Assembly: GCA_963711315.1 (NCBI GenBank)
Contig: CAVQDQ010000003.1
Location: 1 to 64,000, forward strand
Direction: 5' to 3'
Source: PALSA-612 sp963711315
GTDB taxonomy: Bacteria > Actinomycetota > Thermoleophilia > Gaiellales > Gaiellaceae
Length of the DNA stretch: 64,000 bases
The notes below the pieces were generated by a model. That model had not been told where the DNA came from. It saw only the letters and a program-made list of their open reading frames with translations, and searched no databases. This document shows, one piece after another, positions 36,283-45,252 of the stretch. The stretch's first letter is position 1. The number at the start of each line of letters is the position of its first letter. A program made the position numbers and the translations under genes.

Positions 36283-38022
36283 ATGAGCCGATTCCGGCGT
36301 TCCCTTGTTCTGACCCCCCTGCTGGCCCTCTTGCTCGGGGCATCCGGCGCCCCGGCGCCGAGCGCCCTCGCGGCCGGCCCGCCGACCCTGGTGGCCGGTA
36401 TCGACGTCGACGCGACCACGATCCCGGAGCTCCAGACGTTGATGAAGTTCGGCCAGTTGAGCTCCGTGCAGCTGACGGGCTTCTATCTCCAGCGCATCAG
36501 TGACCTCAACCACCCCACGCTCAACGCAGTGATCACGGTCAGCCCGACGGCCCTCGCCGACGCGCTAGCGGCCGACGAAGCGCGAAGCGACGGCGACAAC
36601 CGTCCGCTGCTCGGGATTCCAATAATCGTGAAGGACAACGTCAACACCACTGGCATGCCGACGACCGCCGGCTCCTTCGCACTCGCCGGAAGCACGCCAG
36701 ACAACGCGTTCATCGCGGCAAAGCTGAAAGCCGCCGGCGCGATCATCATCGGCAAGGCCAACCTGTCCGAGTGGGCCAACTTCCGGTCCGGCCCGTCGTC
36801 GAGCGGCTGGAGCGGCATCGGCGGCCAGACGAACATGCCCTACGTCCTCGATCGCAACCCGTGCGGATCGAGCTCCGGCTCCGGCGTCGTCGCGGCTGCC
36901 GATCTCGCGGTCGCGGCCGTGGGGACGGAGACGGACGGGTCGATCGTCTGCCCGTCCGGCGCCAACGGCGTCGTCGGGATCAAGCCGACGCTCGGCTTGT
37001 GGAGCCGCGCAGGCGTCGTCCCGATCAGCGCCGAGCAGGACACGGCCGGCCCGATAGCCCGCAACGTGACCGACGCCGCAGTACTCCTCGGCGCAGCGAC
37101 CGGCGTCGACCCGAACGACGGCGCGACCGCCGATCAGGCCGGGCACGCCTTCACCGACTACACCCCGTTCCTCGACGACAAGGCGCTCGACGGCGCTCGG
37201 ATCGGCGTCTGGCGCGCCGGCACCTACGACCCGGCGTTGGTCGGCTCCGTCGTCGAGCCCATCATCGACTACGTAGTCGACGCCCTCGAGGGGCAGGGCG
37301 CGACGATCGTCGACCCGGCGGACATCGACCTGTCGGCTACGGCGAACGAGTTCCCCGCTCTGCTCTGCGAGTTCAAGACGGACATCGCGACGTACCTCCA
37401 GACCTACGTCCATGGAACCAACCCGGTCTCGCACGAGGCCTACCCCCAGACGCTGGCCGACCTGATCGCATTCGACCAGGCAAACCCCGCGCTGGAGGGT
37501 CCGTGGAACGATGCGGTCTTCGAGGCCGCCGAGGCGACGAACGGCCGCGACGCCGATTGCGCCCAACTGCGCAAGAGGACGACGCCGCCGGTCCAGCGCG
37601 CAATCAAGCAGGTGATGAACAAGAACCATCTCGACGCGATCATCGCGCTTACCAACGGCCCCGCATGGCCGACGAACTCGAATCCTGACGAGGGCGATCT
37701 CGACGGCCACTTCGAGTACTTCGTCGGGTCGTCGACGGCGGCTGCGGTGTCGGGCTACGCCGACATCACCGTGCCCGCGGGCTACGACGAGGGTCTGCCG
37801 CTCGGGATCACGTTCATCGGCGGCGGCCCTTGGTCGGAGCCGGCGCTTATCGGCTACGCCTACGACTACGAGCAGGCGACGCAGGTTCGTGTCCCGCCGG
37901 AGTTCATCCCGACGATCGGGGACGATCTCTTCCCCGGCGTCCCGAACCCGGCGCTTCAAGTGCGGGCGCAGCGGCAGCAGGCGACGCAGGATCAGCGCGA
38001 TCTCGTCGTGCACTTCCGGTAG
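36283..38022 (+). CDS. Secreted amidase (amidase signature family)
   Basis: 579 residues from the ATG at 36283 with signal peptide VLTPLLALLLGASGAPAPSA. The amidase signature Ser-cisSer-Lys triad is visible: Lys117 in GIPIIVKDNVNTTG, the cis-Ser near 196 in CGSSSGSG, and the nucleophile Ser220 in GTETDGSIVCP. The C-terminal GLPLGITFIGG is also typical. Such enzymes hydrolyse C-N bonds of amides or peptides; an exported one may act on peptidoglycan, N-acyl or plant-derived amides, but the substrate cannot be read from the sequence. Two strong hairpins follow. Confidence 0.9.
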   Translation: MSRFRRSLVLTPLLALLLGASGAPAPSALAAGPPTLVAGIDVDATTIPELQTLMKFGQLSSVQLTGFYLQRISDLNHPTLNAVITVSPTALADALAADEARSDGDNRPLLGIPIIVKDNVNTTGMPTTAGSFALAGSTPDNAFIAAKLKAAGAIIIGKANLSEWANFRSGPSSSGWSGIGGQTNMPYVLDRNPCGSSSGSGVVAAADLAVAAVGTETDGSIVCPSGANGVVGIKPTLGLWSRAGVVPISAEQDTAGPIARNVTDAAVLLGAATGVDPNDGATADQAGHAFTDYTPFLDDKALDGARIGVWRAGTYDPALVGSVVEPIIDYVVDALEGQGATIVDPADIDLSATANEFPALLCEFKTDIATYLQTYVHGTNPVSHEAYPQTLADLIAFDQANPALEGPWNDAVFEAAEATNGRDADCAQLRKRTTPPVQRAIKQVMNKNHLDAIIALTNGPAWPTNSNPDEGDLDGHFEYFVGSSTAAAVSGYADITVPAGYDEGLPLGITFIGGGPWSEPALIGYAYDYEQATQVRVPPEFIPTIGDDLFPGVPNPALQVRAQRQQATQDQRDLVVHFR

Positions 38023-38037
38023 CACTATTTCGCGTAG

Positions 38038-38073
38038 ACAAGGAAGCCCGGCCATTCGGCCGGGCTTCCTTGT
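38038..38073 (+). terminator. Terminator hairpin after the amidase
   Basis: A perfect 16-bp stem (ACAAGGAAGCCCGGCC with its complement) and an ATTC loop, 15 nt after the stop. Confidence 0.8.
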
Positions 38074-38102
38074 CCGGGCGAAAGTCTGGGACTTTCGCCC
38101 GG
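38074..38102 (+). terminator. Second hairpin after the amidase
   Basis: A perfect 13-bp stem (CCGGGCGAAAGTC with its complement) and a 3-nt loop directly abutting the first hairpin. Confidence 0.7.
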
Positions 38103-38241
38103 AGCATGGTTTCCCGAGAGCCGTGGTGAGCCGCGGCCGCCATGTCGGCCGCGGCGGCGAGCACAGTCCTCGCTGGGTCTCGCGTTGTATTGTCCGTGAC
38201 CGGCCTACGACAGTCGTCGGACTACGACGGGGGTGATCTTG

Positions 38242-38445
38242 ATGATTCTCGCTGCAAATGGGTGGTGGCTCTGGACGATTCTCGCGATCGCGGTCTGGAT
38301 CCTCATCGCATTCTGGCCTGCGCGTGTCGCATCTCGGAAGGGCCGGAGCTTTTTCGGCTACTTCATTTTCAGCTTGTTCTTCTTCCCTGCGGCCCTGATC
38401 GTCGCCTACGTGGTCTCCGACAAGACGGCATCAGCAAGCGCGTAG
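38242..38445 (+). CDS. Small two-helix membrane protein
   Basis: 67 residues from the ATG at 38242, eight to ten nt after GGGGG; an upstream GTG at 38233 is alternative. Helix 1 is WWLWTILAIAVWILIAFW; a basic turn ARVASRKGRSFF is followed by helix 2 FIFSLFFFPAALIVAYVV. It resembles short actinobacterial membrane proteins of unknown function, of the kind that act as toxins, subunits or stress proteins. Confidence 0.6.
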   Translation: MILAANGWWLWTILAIAVWILIAFWPARVASRKGRSFFGYFIFSLFFFPAALIVAYVVSDKTASASA

Positions 38446-38547
38446 TTAGGGGCACGCGGAACGCAGGAGTCTGGGCCGGCCTGGCGCGGCGAAGAATTTC
38501 GCATCGAGGGATCGTGCGATCTGGGACGACGACCGATCTTCCGTCAC

Positions 38548-38697
38548 ATGAGCGCGTTCATCAGACGGGAAGAGGGGCAGACGATGCCGGAGTACGCCGT
38601 CGTCCTCTCTCTGCTCACGATCACCGCAGCGGCCGTGTTCCTCGCGCTGTCCGGTGGCGTCGCGAACGCGATGACCACCGTCACCGGCATCGTCTAG
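38548..38697 (+). CDS. Flp-type (type IVb) pilin, orphan
   Basis: 49 residues, too short for many gene finders. MSAFIRREEGQTMPEYAVVL shows the Flp/Fap prepilin leader and processing site (G followed by QTMPEYA, with the mature Glu six residues on), then the hydrophobic helix LSLLTITAAAVFLALSGGVA. Prepilin peptidase would cut after the Gly. No tad genes (ATPase, secretin, TadE) occur in the window, so assembly genes must be elsewhere or the pilin has another use. Confidence 0.7.
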   Translation: MSAFIRREEGQTMPEYAVVLSLLTITAAAVFLALSGGVANAMTTVTGIV

Positions 38698-38713
38698 ACG
38701 CGAACGCGGTTCG

Positions 38714-39463
38714 CTACGGACCGGTAAGGGCCGCCGCGGCGGCCGTCCACCTGAGATCGGGTGCCGTGCAGGCGTATGCCGTTCCGGCATCGGCAAATGC
38801 AACGTCGACGGTCACCGAGCCCGTGGCGATACCGACCGTCAACAGCCCGGAGACGACGACGCGGTACGTGGCCAGAGATCCCGCCACCACTCGGGCTCCC
38901 GACTCGTCGACTGTGAACGTGCCGTCGTGCCCTACGAGGTAGACGGACGGCCCGAAATCCAGCGACCACGTTACGGGCGGACCGCCGACAGGCGTGCACG
39001 AGAGCCGTATCACGGGGAACGCGAGCCTCGACAGCGCGCCACCGGAATCGACCTGAAACGTCACGAGCTCGCCCTGCGTCGTCCGGCCGCCATACACGCC
39101 TGGCACGACCGGCCGCGGCGGCGGAGACTGTGGCGCCGGTGGCACGACGCGCATGGTCTCGCAGTCTCCGAGCACGACGTCGGCGCCGTCCGCCAGGACG
39201 ACGTCTCTTCCGGGACCGCACGCCGCCACGTCGCGCGCGCCGTCTCGGAGCAAGAGCTTGTCGGCGCCGCGTCCGCCCCTGACCACGTCCTGCCCCAGGC
39301 CGCCGGTGAGCACATCGTCGCCGGCGAGCCCAAAGAGCCTGTCGTCGCCGTCCCGAGCCGAGATCCGGTCGGCACTCGGAGTGCCGCGGATCGTCTCGGA
39401 CCCATCGGTCCCGACGATGCTCGCCGCACCCGCCGGCAGTACTACGACAGCGACGATTGCCAC
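38714..39463 (-). CDS. Secreted RTX-like calcium-binding-repeat protein
   Basis: 250 residues from a GTG at 39463; short signal peptide AIVAVVVLPAGAAS. Residues about 18-75 carry GGxGxD-type nonapeptides (GTDGSETIRGT, DGDDRLFGLAGDDVLTGGLG, QDVVRGGRGADKL), as in hemolysin-type calcium-binding beta-rolls. A Pro-rich linker (VPPAPQSPPPRPVVPG) leads to a beta-sandwich-like C-terminal domain of about 130 residues ending in CTAPDLRWTAA. Only five or so repeats, so one small beta-roll. Secretion is probably by Sec rather than type I. Confidence 0.7.
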   Translation of the reverse strand: MAIVAVVVLPAGAASIVGTDGSETIRGTPSADRISARDGDDRLFGLAGDDVLTGGLGQDVVRGGRGADKLLLRDGARDVAACGPGRDVVLADGADVVLGDCETMRVVPPAPQSPPPRPVVPGVYGGRTTQGELVTFQVDSGGALSRLAFPVIRLSCTPVGGPPVTWSLDFGPSVYLVGHDGTFTVDESGARVVAGSLATYRVVVSGLLTVGIATGSVTVDVAFADAGTAYACTAPDLRWTAAAAALTGP

Positions 39464-39569
39464 CAGACACGCAAGGTGCTCATCACGCGACTCGTTCCTG
39501 AGCTCACGTTTTCGACTGTAACCGGACGGTTCACAATTGCGTGCCGCCGGGCGCGGCCGCTAGCCTGCG

Positions 39570-40982
39570 TTGCCTGTGCGACGGGGGGCCTCGATCTTCG
39601 TATTCATCGTGCTCTCCGCGCTCTCCCTCTCCGCTGCCGCGCCGAGCGAAAGCCGACTCGTCCGGATCGACTCGTTCGTCGTGAACGACGCCCAGGCGCC
39701 ACGGTTCCCGGCGCGGGCCGCGGTCGACTGGTGCGGCCTCGGCCAGCCGACTGCGGTCGACCGCAAGCCGGACGTCGACCCTTCGTCGTCGCGCCAGGTG
39801 CACGTCACGTACGTCGTGCCTGCGGATTCGGCCAACCGCTTCACGACACTCGCCTCGGGGATCGTCACCGACACGTCGGCGATCGACGTGTGGTGGCGAC
39901 GTGAAGACTCGACAAGGGCTCCCCGCTACGACCTCTTTGCCTTCCCCGGGTGTACGTCGAAGTTCGGGACGCTCGATCTCGGCTTCGTACGCCTGCCCAA
40001 GCCGGGGCAGGCCTACACGGGTGACGCCGGTGTGGACGCGTTGCTGACGGATCTCTCCGCCCTCGAGGCGCTCACCTCCCAGAAGCACGTCGTCTACTAC
40101 GACGGTCCGGTGCCGTTCGGCGACCAGGTATGCGGAACGACGTTCGTTCCGAGTAGCGCGCCAACGGAGGGAGGCTTCTCGGGTATCGCTTTTGTCTGGC
40201 TGCGATCGTTGTGTGGCGGAGACGTCGGTGCCGGCCGGTTGAACGCAGCGGTCGCCGTCCACGAGCTGATTCATGGCCTGGGAGCCCTTCCCGGCAGCTC
40301 ACCCAACGAGTGTCTGCCTCCTGACGACGGCCACGTCTGCGACAGCCCGAACGACGTGCTCTATCCCGAAGCGAGTAGCCAGACGACGCTGTCGACACAG
40401 ATCCTCGACGTCGGCCGGGACGACTACTACGGCCATTCCGGGAACTCGTTCGACGTGCAGGACTCTGCGTGGCTCTCGCACCTGCCGCAGCAGCGACTCG
40501 CCATAGCTATCCAGCAGACGGGCTCTGCGAAAGGCACGGTGCGCGTCACGTCGCCGACAGCCTTCGAGTGTGCACAGAGCTGCAGTCTTCAGCTCGACCT
40601 GGGCCTCTCGGTGACCCTCGTGGCGCGACCGACCGCCGGGTCCCGCTTTGCCGGCTGGAAAGGGGCCTGTTCCGGCACGGCGCCCTGTGTCGTGAAGCTC
40701 GATGCGGCGCGGACCGTCGTCGCCTCGTTCGGCGCCGGCACATTCCGCCTCACCGTGGGCGTCGGCGGCCAGGGCAGGGTGTCCAGCTCGCCTGCGGGCG
40801 TCACCTGCCCGAGCCGGTGCTCGGCGAGCTTCAAGGCGGCCTCGAACATCCGGCTGCGCGCGAGCGCTTCGCCCGGATTCGTCTTTTCCGGCTGGACGGG
40901 GAGCTGCCGCGGAAAGACCGCGTGCGTGGTGAAGCTGAACGGCAACCGCTCCGTCCGCGCGACTTTCAAGCGTCGCCCGTAG
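39570..40982 (+). CDS. Secreted HExxH metalloprotease-like protein with InlB-type repeats
   Basis: 470 residues; starts at a TTG at 39570 or the GTG at 39576. Signal peptide IFVFIVLSALSLSAAAP. The N-terminal 300 residues include a zincin motif VAVHELIHGLGALPG (HExxHxxG) in the context of DYYGHSGNSFDVQDSAWL. The C-terminal part has two copies of a 70-residue repeat with the GWxGxCxGxxxCVVKL pattern (FAGWKGACSGTAPCVVKLDA and FSGWTGSCRGKTACVVKLNG), as in divergent InlB B-repeat/YDG-type domains, each with two Cys. Likely an exported zinc protease that binds surfaces through its tail; the third zinc ligand is not identified. Confidence 0.72.
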   Translation: MPVRRGASIFVFIVLSALSLSAAAPSESRLVRIDSFVVNDAQAPRFPARAAVDWCGLGQPTAVDRKPDVDPSSSRQVHVTYVVPADSANRFTTLASGIVTDTSAIDVWWRREDSTRAPRYDLFAFPGCTSKFGTLDLGFVRLPKPGQAYTGDAGVDALLTDLSALEALTSQKHVVYYDGPVPFGDQVCGTTFVPSSAPTEGGFSGIAFVWLRSLCGGDVGAGRLNAAVAVHELIHGLGALPGSSPNECLPPDDGHVCDSPNDVLYPEASSQTTLSTQILDVGRDDYYGHSGNSFDVQDSAWLSHLPQQRLAIAIQQTGSAKGTVRVTSPTAFECAQSCSLQLDLGLSVTLVARPTAGSRFAGWKGACSGTAPCVVKLDAARTVVASFGAGTFRLTVGVGGQGRVSSSPAGVTCPSRCSASFKAASNIRLRASASPGFVFSGWTGSCRGKTACVVKLNGNRSVRATFKRRP

Positions 40983-41061
40983 TTTCTCCAGTTGCGCGTC
41001 GCAAAGGAAAGCCGCCGTCGTAGGCGAGGACTCGGGCCGCCGGCGGCGAAGAGCGGGCGGC

Positions 41062-41265
41062 GTGAGGGAGGAGAGCCTCCTCGACGAGATGCGCGCCGCA
41101 GTGCGCGGCGACCGGCAGCGCGCCGAGCAGCGGCGAGCCCAGGAACCCGACTCTGTAGACGACGCACCGCAGGCCGAGTCGGCCGAAGCCGAGCCGGAGC
41201 GTACAGAGCCGCGGCCCGAGGAGCGAGGCTTCCTGAAGAGGCTTACTCGGCGGTCGCTGACCTGA
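41062..41265 (+). CDS. Small charged hypothetical protein
   Basis: 67 residues from a GTG: VREESLLDEMRAAVRGDRQR, then an acidic Glu/Pro-rich stretch and a basic end (RGFLKRLTRR). Likely helical and soluble. Its 3' end overlaps the convergent sugar transferase gene by 23 nt. I do not recognise it. Confidence 0.45.
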   Translation: MREESLLDEMRAAVRGDRQRAEQRRAQEPDSVDDAPQAESAEAEPERTEPRPEERGFLKRLTRRSLT

Positions 41266-42700
41266 ACATCGTCCGCAGCGTCATCAGCGCGATCTTCATG
41301 TCCAGCCAGAGCGAGAAGTTCTCGATGTAGTAGTTGTCCCACTCCGCGCGGTCGGCGATCGACGTCCGCCCGCGCAAGCCGTGCACCTGTGCCCAACCCG
41401 TGATGCCCGACTTCACGCGGTGTCGCTCCTGGTAGCGGTAGATGCGCTGCTCGAAGTCCTCCACGAACTCCGGGCGCTCTGGTCGTGGCCCGATGATGCT
41501 CATCTCGCCGCGGAGCACGTTGAAGAGCTGGGGCAGCTCGTCGATCGACGTCGCGCGGAGGAAGGTCCCCACGGGTGTTCGCCGGTCCTCCCCCTCCACG
41601 CCGCCGGGCCCGAGGTCACCTTCGGGCGCGACAACTTCTGCCTCCTGAGTGCCGGTCATCGAGCGAAACTTCAGCATCTCGAACGGGCGGCCGTCGCGTC
41701 CGATTCGCAGCTGGCGGAAGAACACCGGGCGCCCCATCGTCAACAGGACGGCCGCCGCGGAGGCGACGAGAATCGGCGAGAGGAGAACGATCGCGAGGGC
41801 TGCGAGCACGCGGTCGATGACGTACTTGGTGCGGAACTGCCAGCCGACGGGCTGAGCGGCACGGGGAGCGACCAGCGGCAGGCCTCCGAGGTGCTCCATC
41901 TGCGTCATCGCAGGCATGCGCTCGAAGAGCCGCGGCACGATCGCCGTGGGGATTCCGAGGTCCTCGCAGCGGCGAACGATTCGCAGGAGCACCTCGTCGG
42001 GCGCCGTCGAGAACGTGATCACGACTTGCTCGATCTTGAAGCGGGCAATGGCATCGTCGAGGTCCCAGCTCGCGCCCACGACAGGTACGCCCAGTTCGGA
42101 GAACGTGTCCATGAGTGGTTCCTTGTCAAGGAACGCGGCGGGACGGAAGCCGAGCTCAGGATTGGCGAGGAAGCGCTTCGCTACCAGCGCGCCGACGCGC
42201 CCGGCGCCGACGATGAGCGTCGGCCGAACGCTCTCGCCGGCAACGCGCGCCCGCTGGTGCGACCAGTACCACGCGAGTCGCCCGGCCGAGACGTAGGCGA
42301 CGGCGAATGCCCACAGGCGGGCCGTTTCCGTAGCGAGATCGGCGGTGGAGCCGAGGAGAGCACGGCCCGTAAGCACGATCATCGCCGCGATCGTCGTCGC
42401 GACGAGTATCGAGCGGAGATCGTCCAATGCGTGGAGGCGAAAGCGGAGCCGGTACAGGCCGCGCGACCAGTAGAGCGCGACGCAGAGGACGGCAAAGACC
42501 CCCGTCGTAGCAAGCGGCGGCGAGGCTACACCGGCGGCGTTGCCTCCGACCACGACGGCGATCGCCGCGAGCAGGAGCATCGCCACATCGACCCCGACAC
42601 CGCCGAGCGTCCAGGAGACGCTCGGCCGCAGTCGGGCTCGCGGGAACTCGGCCTCTTCGACTACCGACTCAGGCCGTAGCGTCTCGAGCGCGGTCTCCAC
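41243..42700 (-). CDS. Polyprenyl-phosphate sugar-1-phosphate transferase (exopolysaccharide initiation)
   Basis: 485 residues. N-terminal helices (VDVAMLLLAAIAVVVGG, VLCVALYWSRGLYRL and others) and a central Rossmann domain (LIVGAGRVGALVAKRFLANP) precede the C-terminal bacterial sugar transferase domain: KYVIDRVLAALAIVLLSPIL, PVFFRQLRIGRDGRPFEMLK, FRSMTGTQEAEVV, LRATSIDELPQLFNVLRGEM and IIGPRPERPEFV. The closing SGITGWAQVHGLRGRTS is diagnostic. It loads the first sugar-phosphate onto undecaprenyl phosphate for capsule or exopolysaccharide; the O-antigen-ligase-like gene at 43418 may act later in the same process. Confidence 0.93.
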   Translation of the reverse strand: METALETLRPESVVEEAEFPRARLRPSVSWTLGGVGVDVAMLLLAAIAVVVGGNAAGVASPPLATTGVFAVLCVALYWSRGLYRLRFRLHALDDLRSILVATTIAAMIVLTGRALLGSTADLATETARLWAFAVAYVSAGRLAWYWSHQRARVAGESVRPTLIVGAGRVGALVAKRFLANPELGFRPAAFLDKEPLMDTFSELGVPVVGASWDLDDAIARFKIEQVVITFSTAPDEVLLRIVRRCEDLGIPTAIVPRLFERMPAMTQMEHLGGLPLVAPRAAQPVGWQFRTKYVIDRVLAALAIVLLSPILVASAAAVLLTMGRPVFFRQLRIGRDGRPFEMLKFRSMTGTQEAEVVAPEGDLGPGGVEGEDRRTPVGTFLRATSIDELPQLFNVLRGEMSIIGPRPERPEFVEDFEQRIYRYQERHRVKSGITGWAQVHGLRGRTSIADRAEWDNYYIENFSLWLDMKIALMTLRTMFRSATAE

Positions 42701-42733
42701 CGTGCCTCCCTCAGCTGCAGTTCCTAGTCTGGC

Positions 42734-43216
42734 CTACGCCCGCTGTCTGGCAACGCGCCGTAGCGCAGTGCCAAGGAGTATGAGCCCGAGCGCGCCTGCG
42801 GCGATCAAGCCGAGATCGAGCCCGGTGAACGGCAGTCCGCCGCTGGCCTGGACAGGTGCTGCGCCACTCGACGCCTGACCACCGGCCGTGCCACCGACAG
42901 TGCTACCGGCCGTGCCGCCCGTTGTCGTGCCGCCCGATGAAGTGCCCCCAGACGTCCCACCGGAGGTGGTGGGTTGATCGCTTTCCTCCTCGACGGCAGG
43001 CTTCAGTCCGCTCGTGCCGGGCCCAGGGTACGCCTGTGCCGTCGCGTTCTTCAAGGCGGCTTCGAGATCGCCCGCCGGGTAGTTCCCGTCGAGTCTCCCG
43101 TTGTCCGCGTAATCGCGATAAATCTCTTGTGGTGTGGCGGCGAGCGCCCCCGAAGCCGCAATGACAGCAGCCGCAGAGACGAACATGACGGCTACTCCCA
43201 CGCGTGTGCGACCCAT
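42734..43216 (-). CDS. Cell-wall-anchored surface protein with LPFTG sorting signal
   Basis: 160 residues from the ATG at 43216 behind GGAGGAGAG. Signal peptide VGVAVMFVSAAAVIAASGAL, a helical segment PQEIYRDYADNGRLDGNYPA, then a low-complexity Gly/Ser/Thr stalk of about 45 residues (GGTSGGTSSGG-type repeats). It ends in a sortase signal: LPFTG, the hydrophobic helix LDLGLIAAGALGLILLGTAL and a basic tail RRVARQRA. Sortase would cleave between T and G and link it to peptidoglycan. No sortase gene is in the window. Confidence 0.8.
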   Translation of the reverse strand: MGRTRVGVAVMFVSAAAVIAASGALAATPQEIYRDYADNGRLDGNYPAGDLEAALKNATAQAYPGPGTSGLKPAVEEESDQPTTSGGTSGGTSSGGTTTGGTAGSTVGGTAGGQASSGAAPVQASGGLPFTGLDLGLIAAGALGLILLGTALRRVARQRA

Positions 43217-43417
43217 GCTCTCCTCCTCCAGTATTGCCTCTGAGCCCCGGGTGCATCCGGAACCTGTCCACAGTGTCACGATTCCCTTGGCGGTCGTCAA
43301 GACCCACCGCGCATTGTCCGCCGCAATCTGCGAGGTTTCCGGCACTGGTTCTACAGTGAGCGGCCTCTGGAGGCGCTGAAGCACCCACAGATCCAGCCCA
43401 CTTCGCTTCTTCGCGCG

Positions 43418-45242
43418 GTGCCGACAGCTGTTCTCGCTCTGGCGGCAATGGCCCTTGCGTGGGACGCGAAGGGCTCGATTCGCGCCGCCGACTGGCTCGC
43501 CTACGCCGTTCTCGCCGCGCTCGTCCTGGGCGTGGTGCTGTTCTCCGGCTCAGGTGTTCGGCCGGGGCGACTCCCTCTCCTGGCCTCGGGATTGCTCATC
43601 GGCTTCGCGGTCTGGACCGCGCTGTCGGCTGTGTGGTCGCCGATGCCGTCGCTGGCGCGTGACGACGGGCTGCTCGCGCTGTTCTACGCCGTTGCGCTGT
43701 TGACGCCGCTTGTCACGCTTCGCTCGGCCCTCGACCGGTTGGCGGCCAGCGTGGCCGTGGTCCTGACAATGTCCGCGCTCGCAGTATGGACCGGCGTCTG
43801 GTTGCGTGAGGCGGGCGATCCGGACCTGATGTATTCCGCCGGGAGGCTCGACTTCCCCGTGACGTACTGGAACGGCCAGGCGGCGATGGCGCTCATCGCA
43901 TTCTGGCCGGCGATCGCCCTCGCCGCACGTCACGAGCTTCATCCCGCGATCCGCGCGCTCTCTCTCGGGGGCGCGACAGCGATGCTCTGTCTCTGGGTCG
44001 GCACCCAGAGCAAGGGTGGCGGCGCTGCTCTGGCGCTCTCCGCGGTCGTCGTGTTCGCCTTCTCCAGCAGGCGGTTGCGGCTGCTCGTGCCGACAGCTGT
44101 CGTCGCCGTGCTCGGCGCCCTGGCGGCGGAACCGCTGACGGAGCCGTTTCGCACAGACGGGCGGGCGTTTGACGATGCCGTGCGTCACGCCGGCACGGTC
44201 ACGCTCGGGCTCGCGGGAGCCGGCGCGCTCGCCGGTCTCCTATATGCACTCGTCGACCGGCGCCTGCGCGTTCCCGACAGAGTGCGGGTCTGGGCTGGAC
44301 GGATCGTGCTCGGCCTCGTGTGCGCGGCACTGCTCGCCGGTGTCGTGGGATTCTTCTCAGCCGTTGACCACCCAGTGCGCGCGACGCAGGACCGCTGGGA
44401 CGAGTTCAGGAAGCTCGATACCGACGTGTCTGCAGCGACCCACTTCGGTGCGCTGGGCTCGAATCGCTACGACTTCTGGGTGCGTCGCCTGGAACGAGTT
44501 CGAACGTCACCCGCTCGCCGGCATCGGCGCGTACGGCTGGGGGAGCGCGTACCTCCTCCACGGAGAGAGCCTCGAGACGCCCGTCCGCGCCCACTCGCTC
44601 GAGCTCGACGCGCTCGCGGAAACCGGCATCATCGGCTTCCTGCTGGTAGTCGGGGCGGGGGCGGCGGTGCTGTTCGGCATCGCCCGCCGCGCCCGAAGCT
44701 CGCTGCTGGCGACGGGCGCTCTGGGGACTGCGGCGTACTTCGCGGTCCACACGGGAGGCGACTGGGTGTGGACGATCGCCGCGGTCGGGCTGCCTGTGTT
44801 CCTGATCGCCGGCATCGGGCTGTCGGACAACAGCCCCCCGCCGCTTGCCGGTCGCGTCGCGATTCCCGCCGGCGTCGTCGCAGTGCTCGTCGCCCTCCTC
44901 GCGTTCTCGCCGCCGTGGCTATCGGCACGCTACGTCGAGCGGGCGTACGACGCACCGACGACGTCGGAAGCTCGCGACGCCCTCCGCTGGGCCCGCCGTC
45001 TGGATCCGCTGTCCATCGATCCCTATCTCGCGGAGACGACGCTCGTCGAGTCGCCGGCGAACATCCCACCGCTGCGTCGCGCCGTTGCAAAGGAACCGCG
45101 AAACGCGGACCTGCGCTTCGTGCTCGGCCTCGCCCTGCTCAATGCAGGCCGAAGAGAGGACGCGCGCCGCGAGCTTGGCATCGCGGTGGCGCTCGCGCCG
45201 CGCGTCGAGGCGTATCGGGACGCACTCGCCCGAGCGCGTTAG
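43418..45242 (+). pseudogene. O-antigen ligase/Wzy-like membrane protein, one frameshift
   Basis: The GTG at 43418 opens about ten helices (VLALAAMALAWDAKG, LAYAVLAALVLGVVLFSGSG and so on). A large loop follows with the ligase-type sequence SNRYDFWVRRLE, and after a frame change near 44485 the typical NEFERHPLAGIGAYGWGSAY, then HSLELDALAETGIIGFLLVV. This is the family's H-S-x-x-L-x-x-x-x-E-x-G motif. A soluble TPR-like tail ends the protein (ANIPPLRRAVAKEPRNADLR, RREDARRELGIAVALAPRVE). Total length about 608 residues when repaired. It would transfer or polymerise lipid-linked oligosaccharide at the outer face of the membrane. Confidence 0.78.
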
Positions 45243-45252
45243 GCTGACGGCC

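Noticed and set aside
36565..38055. 496-residue open frame opposite the amidase
   Set aside because: Antisense shadow; composition Arg/Val/Asp-rich without domains.
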